In this document: positions 6,187 to 6,741 of the stretch, in pieces
Layout: every line of letters begins with the position of its first letter
Numbering within the stretch: the stretch's first letter is position 1
NCBI GenBank assembly: GCA_015232165.1
Contig: JADGAE010000100.1
Location: 1-6,741, forward strand
Direction of reading: 5' to 3'
DNA from: Nitrospirota bacterium
GTDB taxonomy: Bacteria > Nitrospirota > Thermodesulfovibrionia > Thermodesulfovibrionales > Magnetobacteriaceae
Length of the DNA: 6,741 bases
Notes under the pieces: generated by a model
What the model was told of the DNA's origin: nothing
What the model saw: the letters and a program-made list of their open reading frames with translations, nothing else
Databases searched by the model: none
Translations under genes and position numbers: made by a program

Positions 6187-6236
6187 TTTATCATATTCAG
6201 GATAGTTTTGTCAACACAAAAAACTATCTGCTGAAT
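6187..6236 (-). promoter_or_regulatory. Candidate promoter inside a long inverted repeat (operator-like)
   Basis: On the minus strand a perfect TTGACA -35 box (complement of 6209-6214) is followed, after a 16-base spacer, by GATAAA (complement of 6187-6192) as a 4/6 match to the -10 box. An inverted repeat overlaps it: ATTCAG plus GATAGTTTT at 6195-6209 mirrors AAAACTATC (6220-6228), TG, and CTGAAT (6231-6236), the right arm carrying two extra bases. The -35 box sits in the centre. This is the layout expected of a promoter blocked by a dimeric regulator, and it would serve the DsrE2 gene. As RNA it would also fold into a hairpin, but no U-run follows, so a terminator is less likely. Confidence 0.5.
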
Positions 6237-6289
6237 AAATTTTTCATGGGCAAGAGTATTATCTCAGGTTTAGGTGGCATTTTTATGGA

Positions 6290-6331
6290 GTCAAGGAGTC
6301 CGTGCCCCCTTGCAAGGGGGTATGAGGGGGA
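6290..6331. repeat. GC-rich palindromic repeat in the DsrE2-DUF116 gap
   Basis: GTCAAGGAGTCC (6290-6301) resembles the 12-base inverted repeat ends at 3652-3663 and 3779-3790. It is followed by GTGCCC, as in the minus-strand copy at 3640-3663, and then by the perfect 16-base palindrome CCCCCTTGCAAGGGGG (6305-6320). A G-rich tail follows, similar to the CTCCCCC-GCAA-GGGGAG hairpin near 3583-3599. It appears to be a third, diverged member of the same dispersed repeat family. No gene is visible from 6139 to 6412. Confidence 0.5.
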
Positions 6332-6394
6332 GCAGATATCCCCATTCTTTTCTTTGACGAGGCGACCCATAGCCTTGCACCCAAACTATCACAC

Positions 6395-6434
6395 AAAAAA
6401 ATGGCCATCATATCAGCAAAAAATATTAATGGCC
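6395..6434 (-). terminator. Probable terminator of the DUF116 gene
   Basis: On the minus strand GGCCAT (complement of 6429-6434), inside the last codons, pairs with ATGGCC (complement of 6403-6408). Inner ATAT/ATAT pairing can shorten the 20-base loop. It is followed by A and seven U residues (complement of 6395-6401). The stem is short, so efficiency is uncertain. It overlaps the stop codon. Confidence 0.45.
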
Positions 6435-6741
6435 TCCTCCACCTTTGTGGTATCCACCGTGGTGTTAAAGCACGGTCCGAAGGGACGCTCGTTCTGGATA
6501 CCGAGGACGGGCAGCGGATAGGAATCCACTATGCCGCTACTGAGGTCACGCTCGCAGGCCACCGCAATTACCGCCTTGGGACGATGCTCATAGACTATCT
6601 TGCGGGCCATGCTCCCGCCCGTGGCAACATAGAGGTTGAGCTGCTTGCCCTCGGCTATACCGATGAGGTCCTTCATCTTACACCGACCACAGCGCTTGCA
6701 GTTGTATATGTTGTGCGTTATCCGTATGTCGCACTTATCGA
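6413..6741 (-). CDS. DUF116 domain-containing protein (partial, 5' end outside window)
   Basis: Only the C-terminal 108 or so residues are visible; the frame stays open to the window edge. An ATG at 6676 is not the start, because conserved family sequence continues upstream of it. That part contains a cysteine cluster, CDIRITHNIYNCKRCGRCK, with a CxxCGxC core typical of DUF116 and suggestive of metal or Fe-S binding. Downstream follow the family hallmarks LYVATGGSMARKIV, VIAVACERDLSSGI, YPLPVLGIQNERPFGPCFNT and VDTTKVEEAI. The biochemical role of DUF116 is not established. In several anaerobe genomes, as I recall, it lies near methionyl-tRNA formyltransferase and rRNA methyltransferase genes, but nothing of that lies inside this window. 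It ends in a TGA with an apparent terminator. Confidence 0.88.
   Translation of the reverse strand, partial: DKCDIRITHNIYNCKRCGRCKMKDLIGIAEGKQLNLYVATGGSMARKIVYEHRPKAVIAVACERDLSSGIVDSYPLPVLGIQNERPFGPCFNTTVDTTKVEEAINIFC

Noticed and set aside
6195..6236. Intrinsic terminator for the upstream DUF116 gene
   Set aside because: The inverted repeat is not followed by a U-run on the minus strand, and it coincides with a perfect -35 box, so an operator-like role fits better.

Overview
The window is one face of a bacterial chromosome with four protein genes, all on the minus strand and separated by unusually long, repeat-rich intergenic stretches. From high to low coordinate (the direction of transcription) they are: the 3' part of a DUF116 cysteine-cluster protein that runs off the window edge, a DsrE2-type sulfur-trafficking protein, a membrane-anchored LysM/M23 zinc peptidase, and a large alpha-glucan water dikinase of the plant GWD/R1 type. 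The mix of DUF116, a DsrE2 protein and a starch-dikinase homologue suggests an anaerobic or sulfur-metabolising Gram-negative such as a Nitrospirota or Desulfobacterota member. This is inference from gene content only; no rRNA or other marker gene is present.

Layout. 1-61 is a structured repeat just after the dikinase stop codon. 69-3101 encodes the dikinase. 3102-3844 is a non-coding block of about 740 bases: an AT-rich leader with two micro-ORFs carrying strong ribosome binding sites, a second inverted copy of the structured repeat (3526-3577), GC-rich hairpins, a pair of 12-base inverted repeats, and the intrinsic terminator of the peptidase gene. 3845-5146 encodes the peptidase. 5147-5655 holds a terminator (5284-5306) and an array of 14-17 base direct repeats (5498-5625) lying between 12-base inverted repeats. 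5656-6138 encodes the DsrE2 protein with a GTG start and a near-perfect Shine-Dalgarno. 6139-6412 holds its likely promoter inside a long inverted repeat, plus a further GC-rich hairpin repeat. 6413-6741 is the DUF116 gene with an apparent terminator at its end.

The genes do not form an obvious single pathway. Each seems to have its own terminator or promoter, so I read them as neighbouring monocistronic units rather than an operon. The dikinase would act on glycogen or starch-like storage glucan, the peptidase on peptidoglycan, and the DsrE2 and DUF116 proteins in sulfur-carrier or Fe-S type chemistry.

The most interesting material is the complete plant-type glucan water dikinase in a bacterial setting, and the repeat families around it. 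One family has two copies in opposite orientation flanking the dikinase gene, with changes in the two stem arms that compensate each other. I found no convincing new defence or mobile system.
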